A stretch of 64,000 nt of DNA, from assembly GCA_048264125.1 (NCBI GenBank), contig JBLXDM010000008.1, positions 62,001-126,000 of the forward strand. Direction: 5' to 3'. This document shows positions 1 to 7,802 of the stretch, piece by piece (the stretch's first letter is position 1; each line of letters begins with the position of its first letter). Below the pieces are notes generated by a model. That model searched no databases and was not told where the DNA came from. It was given only the letters and a program-made list of their open reading frames with translations. Source of the DNA: M1-B18 sp048264125 (GTDB taxonomy: Bacteria; Bacillota; Clostridia; Peptostreptococcales; Natronincolaceae). Position numbers and translations under genes: made by a program.

Positions 1-459
1 GCTGAAAAGGAAAACTTTCCTAATATCGCAAGGCTCTTTAGGGCTATAGCCTATGCAGAGCAGGCCCATGCCGATAATCATTTCAGGGAACTGGGGGAGG
101 AAAAGAGGGATTTTACTGTTTCTGCAGGTGCAGTTTTCGGAGCAGGTAAAACTGTACAAAATCTTCAGGGGGGCATAGATGGAGAGCTGCATGAAATAGA
201 GCAGATGTATCCCGTATATTTAAATGCTGCCCGATTTCAGGAGGAGAAGGGGGCTGAAAGAGCCTTCCATTATGCCCTTGAGGCAGAAAAGGTACATGCG
301 GTGCTATTTCAGGAGGCACAGGCTGCAGCTAAGGAGGGAAAGGATATCGAGGTAGAGGGAATCTATGTCTGTCCCGTCTGCGGACATACTACAACCGATG
401 AGCTGCCGGATAAATGTCCGGTTTGTGGGGTAAAGAAGGAAATGTATAAGAGCTTTTAA
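1..459 (+). CDS. rbr: Rubrerythrin, C-terminal part (5' end outside window)
   Basis: The open frame runs in from the window edge and ends with TAA at 457-459. The visible 152 residues contain the second half of the ferritin-like diiron four-helix bundle (an EQAHADNH-type helix near the start and an EIEQMYP/EAEKVHA helix pair) followed by a C-terminal rubredoxin-like domain with two Cys-x2-Cys pairs, CPVCGH and CPVCGV. Rubrerythrins reduce hydrogen peroxide in the cytoplasm of anaerobes, with electrons entering through the rubredoxin site. Only the N-terminal first helix is missing, cut by the window. No terminator is obvious behind it; the next gene follows after 100 bases in the same direction. 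The family call is safe; the peroxide role is from family knowledge. Confidence 0.93.
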   Translation, partial: AEKENFPNIARLFRAIAYAEQAHADNHFRELGEEKRDFTVSAGAVFGAGKTVQNLQGGIDGELHEIEQMYPVYLNAARFQEEKGAERAFHYALEAEKVHAVLFQEAQAAAKEGKDIEVEGIYVCPVCGHTTTDELPDKCPVCGVKKEMYKSF

Positions 460-559
460 CTTTAAGCCTTGATCTCTGAGTTTATGCTTTTATACTGGGT
501 AATATAGTAAACAACAATAAAATAAGCTTTTAATATCCGGTATAAGGAGGTAGTGAAGG

Positions 560-967
560 ATGTCTGAGTTAAAAACAAAGGCAACAACTCAGGATGTAAA
601 AGAATATCTCGATGCAATAGAAGACATAAAAAAAAGAGAGGATAGCTATAGACTACTTGAAATATTGCAAGCTGCAACTGGAGAGGCTGCTGTAATATGG
701 GGAACAAGTATCATAGGCTTCGGCAAATATCATTATAGCTATGCCAGCGGTCACGATGGAGAGTGGCCAATAATAAGCTTTTCTCCAAGAAAGCAAAATC
801 TGACACTTTATATCATGGATGGCTTCGAGAGGCATAGTGCCCTACTGGAGATACTAGGTAAATTTAAAACAGGTAAGGGCTGTCTCTATATAAAACGGCT
901 GGAGGACGTTGATATAGAAGTGTTGAAGAAGATTATAGGAAATTCTGTAGAATTTATGAAGAAATAA
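560..967 (+). CDS. DUF1801 (YdhG-like) domain protein
   Basis: A 135-residue protein starting at ATG 560 behind a perfect AAGGAGG site at 544-550. It is almost entirely one DUF1801 domain: an N-terminal helix with the TTQDVKEYLDAI pattern, the central IWGTSIIGFGKYHYSY core and the ISFSPRKQNLTLYIM strand pair, then a C-terminal helix pair. The family is small and soluble and is often annotated as an iron chaperone-like or YdhG/YjbR-type protein; no catalytic residues are known to me. It stands alone, followed by the promoter of the serine T-box leader. Length fits the family. The biochemical function is unknown. Confidence 0.8.
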   Translation: MSELKTKATTQDVKEYLDAIEDIKKREDSYRLLEILQAATGEAAVIWGTSIIGFGKYHYSYASGHDGEWPIISFSPRKQNLTLYIMDGFERHSALLEILGKFKTGKGCLYIKRLEDVDIEVLKKIIGNSVEFMKK

Positions 968-1002
968 TTGCTACCTTTTTCAAAAAAAACAACGGGTTGC
1001 TA

Positions 1003-1031
1003 TTGACAAATGACTCAACAAGTTATAAAAT
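1003..1031 (+). promoter_or_regulatory. Sigma-A promoter of the serA T-box transcript
   Basis: TTGACA at 1003-1008 and TAAAAT at 1026-1031 are separated by exactly 17 bases, a near-consensus vegetative promoter. It lies 60-80 bases before the first conserved T-box leader elements, so transcription should begin near 1038 and run through the leader. Confidence 0.85.
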
Positions 1032-1037
1032 ACTATT

Positions 1038-1310
1038 CAACACAAATATTCATAATATTAAATACATTATACAATATACAAATGCTTTGAAGGGAAATAG
1101 TAGGTATATCCGAAGTGATAGAGAGCCAATGGCTGGTGGAAATTGGTACTGAGGAATGTTGAATCCGTCCCGGAGCAGTTGGGGATACAACCCAAACCCG
1201 ATGGCAATCGGTTAACTATGTAGAGATTATCCTATGGATAATAAATTAAGGTGGCACCACGTGAGATTGCTCTCGTCCTTGACAATTAAGTCAGGGCGGG
1301 GGCTTTTAAT
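1038..1310 (+). promoter_or_regulatory. T-box leader (predicted serine specifier) controlling serA
   Basis: The leader has stem I elements (the GATAGAGAGCC segment from 1118 and the GGAGC segment near 1172), the conserved T-box sequence GGTGGCACCACGTG around 1250-1263, and an intrinsic terminator at 1271-1306 formed by a CGTCCTTGAC / GTCAGGGCGGGGG stem and a short T run. Uncharged tRNA binding would favour the antiterminator and read-through into serA. The triplet at 1164-1166, UCC directly after a GAA, sits where the specifier codon is usually found, which would make this a serine sensor. That fits the serine biosynthesis gene behind it. The fold of the stem I distal loops was not worked out. 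Confidence 0.9.
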
Positions 1311-1493
1311 ATTTTTAAGGGCTTTATATTTGATTAATGACAGCTGCCAAGCAATTAAGGCATAGCTTTACGAATGGCGATTTAACGCTATAAAGCTTTA
1401 AACAATTAAAGGAATAAAGCAAAAGCTAAGGGGGTGGTTTCCGTCGGTTGTAGCTCTGGGTCAAAAAACAATGAAGAAAAGGGAGGAATAATA

Positions 1494-3074
1494 ATGAAGG
1501 TGCTGGTAACGGAAAAAATAGCGGAGAAGGGTATTGAGGAAATAAAGAAGGTCGGAATCCATCTGGATATTAAGCTTGGAATAGCCAGGGAGGAGCTTCT
1601 GGAAATCATTAAGAATTATGATGCCATAATAGTTCGGAGCGTAACTAAAATCAATGAGGAGCTTTATCAGGCAGCCACAAATCTGAAGGTAGTAGGCAGG
1701 GCAGGAAATGGCGTGGATAATATAGATATGGAGGGGGCCACCAAAAGGGGAATTATTGTTGTAAATACTCCGGAGGCCAATACGATATCTGCAGCAGAGC
1801 ATACAATAGGACTGCTGATATCCTCCATCAGAAACATACCACAGGCCAATGCAGAAATTAAGAACAAAAGATGGGATAGGAGCGGCTTTAGTGGCGTTGA
1901 GCTGAATGGAAAGACCTTGGGGGTTGTGGGGCTAGGAAGGATCGGTGCTTTAGTTGCTACAAGAATGCAGTCCTTTAATATGAAGGTAATAGCCTATGAT
2001 CCATACATTACTGATGAAAGATTTAAAAAGTATGGTGTCGAAAAGAAGGAAGACCTGATGGAGCTAATGAAGGAGGCGGACTTTATAACCGTCCACACCC
2101 CGAAGACAGAGGAAACCACGGGAATGATAGGTGTTGAGGAGTTTAAGTCTGCTAAAAAGGGAGTTCGTTTAGTTAACTGTGCAAGGGGCGGTATTATTGA
2201 GGAGGAGGCTTTGGCTCAAGCCCTTAAGGAGGGTATTGTTGCATCAGCTGCTTTGGATGTTTTGGTAAACGAGCCAAATACCACCTCACCCCTTCTGGAT
2301 TTTAAAAATACGGTAATCACCCCCCACCTAGGTGCTGATACGGTGGAGGCACAGGAAAATGTAGGCCTTACCATTGCCCATGAGGTAATAAGTGCCCTAA
2401 GGGGTGAAATGGTGCCTAATGCAGTTAACCTTCCTACAATACAAAAATACGAGCTGGATACCCTTAAGCCGTATCTATCTTTAGGGGAAACTTTGGGTAA
2501 GCTGTACCATCAGCTGCAAAAAAGCGCTGTAAAGGGTGTTGAAATCATATACAGCGGAGAGGTGGCAAAGGCCGAGACCTCAGTAATAACATTGGCTGTT
2601 CTTAAGGGATTGTTTGAACCAGTGCTTAAGGAGAGAGTAAACTATGTAAATGCCGGACTGATTGCAGAAAACAGGGGAATTTCAGTAGTAGAGGGAAAAA
2701 AGAGTGAGGTAGAGAATTATCTAAATCAAATTCAGGTGAACATCATCACTAAGGAGGGCAGCTTTACACTGGCAGGCACTGTATTTGGCAAGGGTGAGTC
2801 TAGAATAGTAGAGGTTAATGGCTACCAATTTGATCTTATTCCCACACCCTTTATGCTGGTGGCAGAGAATATTGATAAGCCTGGAATGATAGGACAGATG
2901 GGTACGATACTTGGAGTGTCAAAGGTAAACATAGCAACGATGCAGGTCAGCAGAAACCAAATGGGCGGCAGGGCCATGATGATATTGGCAGTGGACTCAG
3001 AGGTGGCAGCGGACAGCATAAAAATGCTCTGCAATGTTGAGGGCATACTGAATGTAATGATGGTGAAGCTTTAA
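1494..3074 (+). CDS. serA: D-3-phosphoglycerate dehydrogenase
   Basis: Catalyses the NAD-dependent oxidation of 3-phosphoglycerate, the first step of serine synthesis. The 526-residue protein has the long-form layout: catalytic domain halves around an NAD-binding Rossmann domain with the GVVGLGRIG motif near residue 145, the NCARGGIIEEEAL segment, the catalytic HLGA histidine near 280, an intervening ASB domain, and a C-terminal ACT domain (residues about 450-526) for serine feedback. I chose ATG 1494 because GGGAGG lies 8 bases ahead; an in-frame GTG at 1434 would add 20 unrelated residues. It is controlled by the serine-type T-box upstream and is followed by its own terminator, so it appears monocistronic. 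Confidence 0.97.
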   Translation: MKVLVTEKIAEKGIEEIKKVGIHLDIKLGIAREELLEIIKNYDAIIVRSVTKINEELYQAATNLKVVGRAGNGVDNIDMEGATKRGIIVVNTPEANTISAAEHTIGLLISSIRNIPQANAEIKNKRWDRSGFSGVELNGKTLGVVGLGRIGALVATRMQSFNMKVIAYDPYITDERFKKYGVEKKEDLMELMKEADFITVHTPKTEETTGMIGVEEFKSAKKGVRLVNCARGGIIEEEALAQALKEGIVASAALDVLVNEPNTTSPLLDFKNTVITPHLGADTVEAQENVGLTIAHEVISALRGEMVPNAVNLPTIQKYELDTLKPYLSLGETLGKLYHQLQKSAVKGVEIIYSGEVAKAETSVITLAVLKGLFEPVLKERVNYVNAGLIAENRGISVVEGKKSEVENYLNQIQVNIITKEGSFTLAGTVFGKGESRIVEVNGYQFDLIPTPFMLVAENIDKPGMIGQMGTILGVSKVNIATMQVSRNQMGGRAMMILAVDSEVAADSIKMLCNVEGILNVMMVKL

Positions 3075-3081
3075 ATATTTT

Positions 3082-3127
3082 AAAGGCTTGAGGAGCTCTT
3101 AGGTTAGTGCTCCTCGGGCCTTTATTT
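3082..3127 (+). terminator. Intrinsic terminator after serA
   Basis: A 15-bp imperfect stem (AAAGGCTTGAGGAGC with GCTCCTCGGGCCTTT) is followed by TTTATTT. It lies 8 bases after the serA stop. Confidence 0.9.
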
Positions 3128-3293
3128 ATGTATAAAAACCCTAACAGCCTTCCCTATGTATTAGAAATCAAGAAGAAAATTTCCTTGAATAAATTGTGTT
3201 TGCTAACATCACTTTTATGGTAGAAAAATAGAAGGGATATGTCGCATTATGAAGAATTATAGATTATAAAACAAAAGCATGGAGGTAAGCACT

Positions 3294-4046
3294 ATGAAAT
3301 TAGTATCATGGAACGTAAATGGCCTAAGGGCATGTGTAAATAAGGGCTTTTTAGAGTATTTTAATGAGGTGGATGCAGATATCTTCTGCCTACAGGAGAC
3401 AAAGCTTCAGGAGGGACAAATACAGCTGGATTTGGCTGGTTATCAGCAGTTCTGGTGCTGTGCAGTAAAGAAGGGCTATTCTGGGACAGCGATATTTACC
3501 AAGCATAAGCCTCTAACGGTCTCCTATGGCATAGGTACTGAGGTGCATGACCAGGAGGGCAGGGTTATAACCATGGAATTTGAAGACTTTTATTTAGTAA
3601 ATGTCTATACACCCAATGCTCAAAGAGGACTTGCCCGACTGGACTACAGAATGGAATGGGAGCTGGCCTTCAGGAATTATTTAAAGCAGCTGGAGACAAC
3701 TAAGCCTGTAATTTTCTGCGGAGACCTGAATGTGGCCCACAAGGAGATTGACCTTAAAAATCCTAAAAGCAATAGAAAAAATGCAGGCTTCACCGATGAG
3801 GAAAGGGGTAAAATGACAGAGCTATTAGGGACGGGCTTTGTAGACACCTTTAGACATTTTTATCCCGACAAGGAGGATGCCTATACCTGGTGGTCCTATA
3901 TGGGCGGGGCAAGGGATAGGAATGTTGGTTGGAGAATCGATTACTTCGTCGTATCTGAGGCCCTCAAGCCGTCACTGAAAAATGCAGAAATTCATTGTCA
4001 TGTTATGGGTAGTGATCATTGCCCAGTGGTTTTAGAGATATTTTAG
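3294..4046 (+). CDS. exoA: Exodeoxyribonuclease III / AP endonuclease
   Basis: A 250-residue member of the endonuclease/exonuclease/phosphatase fold. It shows the N-terminal MKLVSWNVNGLRA strand, the LQETK metal-binding glutamate, the CGDLNVAHKEIDL segment with the catalytic Asp and Asn, and the C-terminal GSDHCPV motif with the catalytic Asp-His pair. The enzyme cleaves abasic sites and trims 3' ends during base excision repair in the cytoplasm. ATG 3294 follows GGAGG with ideal spacing; a longer frame beginning at 3279 would place the ribosome site inside the gene. Length equals that of Bacillus ExoA and E. coli Xth-type enzymes. Confidence 0.96.
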   Translation: MKLVSWNVNGLRACVNKGFLEYFNEVDADIFCLQETKLQEGQIQLDLAGYQQFWCCAVKKGYSGTAIFTKHKPLTVSYGIGTEVHDQEGRVITMEFEDFYLVNVYTPNAQRGLARLDYRMEWELAFRNYLKQLETTKPVIFCGDLNVAHKEIDLKNPKSNRKNAGFTDEERGKMTELLGTGFVDTFRHFYPDKEDAYTWWSYMGGARDRNVGWRIDYFVVSEALKPSLKNAEIHCHVMGSDHCPVVLEIF

Positions 4047-4109
4047 AATTGTTCTTGACCTGTCTATTACTTCATACTTTATAATCCCTATTAAGAGAGG
4101 AGTGATACT

Positions 4110-4577
4110 GTGGTTAAGGATAGAAAACTCATTCGTAAGTATCAACAGACTATTAATGGAAATATTAGGGAAGTATTTAAGCTATTGTGTCCCGTAAGAG
4201 AAAAGGAATGGCTACAGGGCTGGGATTATAAAATGATTTTCTCAGAGGGTGGTTATGCCGAAAAGGGCTGTGTATTTGAAACCAGTAATGAATATGGGAG
4301 CTACAATTGGATTATTACAAGACATGATGAGGAAAACTATGTAATACAATTTGTAAAAACCATGAAGGATATAGTTGTGCTGATAGATATAGAGCTCAAT
4401 GAGGTAGATTTCAAGATTACCCATTGCAATATTCAATATAGCTTTATTGCTTTGAAGGAAGCTATAGTTGACAATATGCATAGCGAAAACTCTGAAGCTA
4501 TATTTAACAGTCACATGAAAAAATGGGAGGATTCCTTAAATTATTATTTGAAATACAATAGTATGCAGTTATTTTAG
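4110..4577 (+). CDS. SRPBCC (START-like) superfamily protein
   Basis: A 155-residue soluble protein starting at GTG 4110 behind AGAGAGGAGTG. The N-terminal pattern (a helix with INGNIREVFKLLCPVREKEW, then strands ending in EWLQGWDYKMIFSEGGY) resembles the SRPBCC hydrophobic-ligand fold used by polyketide cyclases, Aha1-like proteins and coenzyme Q-binding proteins. No catalytic residues can be named. It lies 15 bases upstream of a MerR-family gene in the same direction, so the two are probably cotranscribed. The fold call is by pattern only; the ligand is unknown. Confidence 0.62.
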   Translation: MVKDRKLIRKYQQTINGNIREVFKLLCPVREKEWLQGWDYKMIFSEGGYAEKGCVFETSNEYGSYNWIITRHDEENYVIQFVKTMKDIVVLIDIELNEVDFKITHCNIQYSFIALKEAIVDNMHSENSEAIFNSHMKKWEDSLNYYLKYNSMQLF

Positions 4578-4592
4578 GGAGAAGGTAAAAGT

Positions 4593-5117
4593 ATGTACAC
4601 TATAGGGGACCTGGTGAAGCGGTTTAAAATAGCGAGAAGTACAATTTTATACTATGATAAGCTGGGTTTGCTGATGCCTTCTGTAAGGGGAGCAAACAAC
4701 TATCGCCTTTATACCGAAGAGGAAGCTGAAGCACTTGAAAGAATAATAATGTATAGAGATCTTGGTATACCCCTTTCAAGGATAAAGGAAATTGTTGAAA
4801 CCCAGGATTCACCTATATCGGAAGCATTAATAGCACGACTGAATAAAATTCAAAGGGAGCTTGTACAGTTAAAGCAGCAGGAGGAGCTTATACTGCGGGT
4901 TTTAACACAAGAGGTTCTGGTTGGTAAAGGGCCAAGCTTCACTAAGGAGAGTTGGTCTGATATGCTGAGTCAGCTAGGCTATAAGGAAGAGCAAATGCTA
5001 GAATGGCATCGTCAGTTTGAAGTAGATAGCCCTCCTGAGCATAATCGATTTTTAAAGACCTTAGGGATGTCAGAAGACGAAATACAGGCTCTAATATATA
5101 GCATACTGAATAGGTGA
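4593..5117 (+). CDS. MerR family transcriptional regulator
   Basis: A 174-residue protein with an N-terminal winged helix MerR DNA-binding domain (MYTIGDLVKRFKIARSTILYY through residue 70, including the YRLYTEEEAE wing) and a leucine-rich coiled coil at about residues 75-110. The C-terminal 60 residues show no Cys-rich metal site, so an organic ligand or protein partner is more likely than a metal. The start ATG 4593 follows GGGAGAAGG. The SRPBCC gene directly upstream is a plausible ligand-handling partner. The TGA stop at 5115-5117 lies inside a 29-nt repeat element (5113-5141), so insertion of the repeat may have set the present C-terminus. Confidence 0.9.
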   Translation: MYTIGDLVKRFKIARSTILYYDKLGLLMPSVRGANNYRLYTEEEAEALERIIMYRDLGIPLSRIKEIVETQDSPISEALIARLNKIQRELVQLKQQEELILRVLTQEVLVGKGPSFTKESWSDMLSQLGYKEEQMLEWHRQFEVDSPPEHNRFLKTLGMSEDEIQALIYSILNR

Positions 5118-5141
5118 CGAGGGGACGGTTCTCTTGTCGCC
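5113..5141 (-). repeat. 29-nt REP-like hairpin repeat, copy 1
   Basis: Read on the minus strand this starts GGCGACAAGAGAACCGTCCC and ends CGTCACC; it matches copy 2 at 6409-6437 at 28 of 29 positions, in opposite orientation. The ends (GGTGAC with GTCGCC) pair and on the plus strand are followed by a T run, so the copy may also terminate transcription of the merR gene. A degenerate half-copy (GGTGACAGAGAACTTGTC) follows at 5154-5171. Confidence 0.85.
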
Positions 5142-5299
5142 TTTTTCCGCCGCGGTGACAGAGAACTTGTCTAATTTAGTATTAATGAAAGGCTTTATAT
5201 TAGGCTCTATGAAATAGGAGGTTGTAGGTGACAATGCTATTACAAATTTAAAAATGCTTTTCTATGGACTTTTTATTTATTTATTTTAAATTAAAGTGC

Positions 5300-5305
5300 T
5301 ATAAT
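5300..5305 (+). promoter_or_regulatory. Extended -10 promoter of the aldolase-like gene
   Basis: TATAAT preceded by TGC (TGCTATAAT at 5297-5305) is a consensus extended -10 element, 32 bases before the start codon. The -35 region (around 5277) is poor, which is usual for extended -10 promoters. Confidence 0.65.
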
Positions 5306-5336
5306 ATCCTTATTATAAAAAATGAGGAGGCAAAAC

Positions 5337-6383
5337 ATGACCGACAGTATATACAGCTTTAAAAATGATTATAGTGAGGGAGCTCACCCCAATATCCTGA
5401 GGGCATTGATGGAAACTAATCTTCATCAGCAGGTGGGCTATGGGGAAGACGACTTTTCAAAGAGGGCCATAGAGCTTCTAAAGGAGAAAATGGATAACAA
5501 TAATGTAGACATACATCTAGTATCAGGTGGTACTCAGGCTAATCTGATAGTAATTTCATCGATACTACGTCCCTTTGAATCCGTAATTGCCGCCGATACA
5601 GGCCATATTAACGTGCACGAAACGGGAGCCATAGAGGCCACTGGACATAAGGTCAATATTATAGAAGGGAAAAATGGGAAGCTTACACCGGATTTAGTTG
5701 AAGCGGTTCTTCTGCAGCATACCGACGAGCATATGGTTAAGCCTAGACTGGTATACATATCTAATACTACAGAGGTGGGAACCGTCTACAAAAGGGCTGA
5801 GCTGGAGGCTCTATACGACTACTGTAAATCGAAGGGTTTGCTGCTGTATATGGATGGTGCAAGGCTGGGGTCGGCATTAGCTTCCCATGCAGGAGATCTC
5901 TCACTGTCACAGCTTTCTAGGCTGGTGGATGCCTTCTATATTGGAGGGACTAAAAATGGTGCACTGCTGGGGGAAGCAATTATTCTTTGCAATGAAAGGC
6001 TTAAGGACAGCTTTAGATATCATTTAAAGCAGCGAGGTGCTTTACTGGCAAAGGGTAGGCTTCTTGGGATACAGTTCTTAGAGCTTTTTAAGGAGAATTT
6101 ATTTCTTCAGCTGGCTGAAAGGGCAAATTCATTGGCATTAAGGCTTAGTAAGGGAATAGAGGCTTTGGGCTATAGCTTTTTAACGGAGTCAGAATCCAAT
6201 CAGATATTTCCTATTTTCCCAAATAAGGTAATTGAGGAGCTATATATGGGCTATGCCTTTTACCCCTGGAGTAAAATTGATGATAATACCACCTCAGTAA
6301 GGCTGGTAACCTCTTGGGCCACGTCAGAGGAGGCGGTAGAGGCATTTATAAAGGATTTAGAGGAGATAACGGGGAGAAGATAG
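5337..6383 (+). CDS. Threonine aldolase family PLP enzyme (low-specificity L-threonine aldolase-like)
   Basis: A 348-residue fold-type I PLP enzyme of the threonine aldolase/beta-eliminating lyase family. Visible family features are the N-terminal FKNDYSEGAHPNILRAL substrate loop, the SGGTQANL cofactor phosphate loop near residue 68, the HINVHETGA segment, the MDGARLGSAL strand carrying the cofactor-binding Asp and Arg, and the FYIGGTKNGAL segment with the Schiff-base lysine near residue 208. Such enzymes split L-threonine or allo-threonine to glycine and acetaldehyde. ATG 5337 is preceded by GAGGAGG at normal spacing; the upstream in-frame ATG 5322 overlaps that site. The gene is flanked by two inverted copies of a 29-nt repeat. 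Substrate is inferred from the family. Confidence 0.9.
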   Translation: MTDSIYSFKNDYSEGAHPNILRALMETNLHQQVGYGEDDFSKRAIELLKEKMDNNNVDIHLVSGGTQANLIVISSILRPFESVIAADTGHINVHETGAIEATGHKVNIIEGKNGKLTPDLVEAVLLQHTDEHMVKPRLVYISNTTEVGTVYKRAELEALYDYCKSKGLLLYMDGARLGSALASHAGDLSLSQLSRLVDAFYIGGTKNGALLGEAIILCNERLKDSFRYHLKQRGALLAKGRLLGIQFLELFKENLFLQLAERANSLALRLSKGIEALGYSFLTESESNQIFPIFPNKVIEELYMGYAFYPWSKIDDNTTSVRLVTSWATSEEAVEAFIKDLEEITGRR

Positions 6384-6408
6384 GTTATTGTCAGCATCAT
6401 GTCTAGAA

Positions 6409-6437
6409 GGTGACAAGAGAACCGTCCCCTCGTCACC
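6409..6437 (+). repeat. 29-nt REP-like hairpin repeat, copy 2
   Basis: A perfect-ended element: it begins GGTGACAAGAGAACCGTCCC and ends CGTCACC, so GGTGAC and GTCACC can form a 6-bp terminal stem. It is inverted relative to copy 1 at 5113-5141 and in the same orientation as copy 3 at 10362-10390. Confidence 0.88.
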
Positions 6438-6553
6438 TATAATCAACTCTTATATATTATAAGACTTTATTTGATTATAATTCCACAGCTTATATTCAAG
6501 GGTCAAGTATGGTATAATTTTATCAAAGTCATATGAAGCTAAGGAGGGTTAAT

Positions 6554-6736
6554 ATGTTTGGTAGACTAGGAACCGGGGAATTGATGTTGATATTAGGTAT
6601 TGCTTTGGTTGTTTTTGGTCCAAGTAAGCTGCCGGAGCTGGGGAAGGCCTTGGGCAAGGGAATAAGGGAGTTTAAGCAGCATACAGAGGGAGTTACAAAG
6701 GAAATAACAGGAGAAGCAGAGAAAAAAGAGAGCTAA
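6554..6736 (+). CDS. tatA: Twin-arginine translocase subunit TatA
   Basis: A 60-residue TatA/E protein: one N-terminal membrane helix (GTGELMLILGIALVVFGP), the conserved FGPSKLPELGKALG hinge, an amphipathic helix and a charged tail. It forms the pore-associated oligomer of the Tat system that exports folded proteins. ATG 6554 follows AAGGAGGG with good spacing; the longer frame from 6533 includes the ribosome site. No tatC is present in the window. Its position just upstream of the sulfur-uptake genes and 3 kb from a lipoprotein with a Tat-like leader suggests, but does not prove, a dedicated export role. Confidence 0.95.
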   Translation: MFGRLGTGELMLILGIALVVFGPSKLPELGKALGKGIREFKQHTEGVTKEITGEAEKKES

Positions 6737-6760
6737 TAATAATTTAAATGATTATAAAGC

Positions 6761-6794
6761 AAAAAGTACCACTAATCAGTTGGTGCTTTTTTGT
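6761..6794 (+). terminator. Intrinsic terminator after tatA
   Basis: AAAGTACCAC pairs imperfectly with GTTGGTGCTTT around a 6-base loop and is followed by a T run. It separates tatA from the next operon. Confidence 0.8.
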
Positions 6795-6796
6795 GA

Positions 6797-6802
6797 TATA
6801 AT
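6797..6802 (+). promoter_or_regulatory. -10 element of the YeeE/TusA operon
   Basis: TATAAT preceded by TGA directly behind the tatA terminator; 43 bases upstream of the ribosome-site supported start at 6846. No good -35 box is visible. Confidence 0.5.
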
Positions 6803-6845
6803 TAACTATTATAGAGTTGTTCCCTTTGAGGACAGGAGGTGGCAT

Positions 6846-7544
6846 ATGACATCCAGTAGAATAGAAGAGCTGAAAAAACAAAGGCAGATGGAGCTAAGGA
6901 AAAGAGGTAATCAGCTTCCTTATGCGGTTACAGCAACATTTGTAGCACTGATAATCTATTTTGCCCTTATCAAATACAATATGTCCTTTAGCCATTATTG
7001 GATAATAGGAATTTTGCTGGGAATCACTATGCAGAGGTCCAGATTTTGCTTCTCTGCCAGCTTTAGAGATCCAATAATGGTGGGCAGCACCTCCTTGCTG
7101 AAGGCTATAATAATAGCACTTTTTATTTCATCCATTGGCTTTTTTATCATACAATATAGGACAGTACTGGCTAATCCTGACTATCTCTTAAAGCAAATAC
7201 CGGGACAGCTGCACCCTGTTGGAATACATACCGCCCTTGGAGCAATTCTCTTTGGTGTAGGGATGGTGGTAGCAGGGGGCTGTGCCTCTGGAGTGCTGGT
7301 GAGAATTGGTGAGGGCTACATGATGCAATGGGTGGTGCTGGTGGGTTTTTTAATCGGTACAACAATCGGAGCTAGACATTTTGAATTTTGGGATAAAATT
7401 CTGATATCTAAGGCTCCAATTGTATATCTGCCCCACCATGTAGGCTTTTTTCCTGCACTTATTCTGCAGCTGGGTTTACTTGTGGTTTTATATTATATAG
7501 CGGACTGGTACGATAAAAGAAATAATATCATGTCGACAATGTAG
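6846..7544 (+). CDS. YeeE/YedE (TsuA-type) thiosulfate transporter-like protein, N-terminal half
   Basis: A 232-residue membrane protein with about five or six hydrophobic helices. It carries the conserved RSRFCFSASFRDP motif (Cys68) and VVAGGCASGVLVRIGEG (Cys146), corresponding to two of the cysteines that line the thiosulfate path in structurally known YeeE/TsuA transporters. The third family cysteine lies in the separate protein at 7803-8324, so the transporter is split into two chains around a TusA-like gene. ATG 6846 follows GGACAGGAGGTGG; the earlier in-frame start at 6780 lies in the tatA terminator. The substrate could be thiosulfate or another sulfur or selenium compound; related YedE proteins are linked to selenium metabolism. 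Confidence 0.88.
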   Translation: MTSSRIEELKKQRQMELRKRGNQLPYAVTATFVALIIYFALIKYNMSFSHYWIIGILLGITMQRSRFCFSASFRDPIMVGSTSLLKAIIIALFISSIGFFIIQYRTVLANPDYLLKQIPGQLHPVGIHTALGAILFGVGMVVAGGCASGVLVRIGEGYMMQWVVLVGFLIGTTIGARHFEFWDKILISKAPIVYLPHHVGFFPALILQLGLLVVLYYIADWYDKRNNIMSTM

Positions 7545-7555
7545 GAGGTATTGCA

Positions 7556-7783
7556 ATGGCAGAGTATAAGCTGGATTGCCTGTTTGAGGCATGTCCTATT
7601 CCATTGCTTAAGGCTTTAAAGCAACTGGAAAAAATGGCAATTGGAGAGGTATTAATATTGCATACGGATCATAATTGCTCTATAAAAAATGTGGTGGAAT
7701 GGACAAAAAAGCAGGGACATTATATTGACTACGTAGAGATTGCAGAGGGTGAATGGGAGATTTATATAGAAAAAGCCAAATAA
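7556..7783 (+). CDS. TusA/SirA-like sulfurtransferase (TsuB/YeeD type)
   Basis: A 75-residue TusA-family protein with the signature CPIPLLKA (Cys13) after the first strand and a second cysteine at residue 8. TusA proteins carry sulfur as a persulfide on the CPxP cysteine; YeeD/TsuB relatives work with YeeE transporters to take over the imported sulfur on the cytoplasmic side. The gene begins 12 bases after the first transporter half and ends 20 bases before the second, with a GGAGG site ahead of ATG 7556, so the three are translated from one transcript. Whether it handles sulfur or selenium is not decided by sequence. Confidence 0.92.
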   Translation: MAEYKLDCLFEACPIPLLKALKQLEKMAIGEVLILHTDHNCSIKNVVEWTKKQGHYIDYVEIAEGEWEIYIEKAK

Positions 7784-7802
7784 TCTTTAAAAGGGTGGTC
7801 GT

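Noticed and set aside
1434..1493. In-frame upstream GTG extension of serA that looks like a lipobox (VGCSSGSKN)
   Set aside because: The ribosome site GGGAGG lies 8 bases before ATG 1494 and the SerA family starts there; the extension is not hydrophobic enough for a signal peptide.
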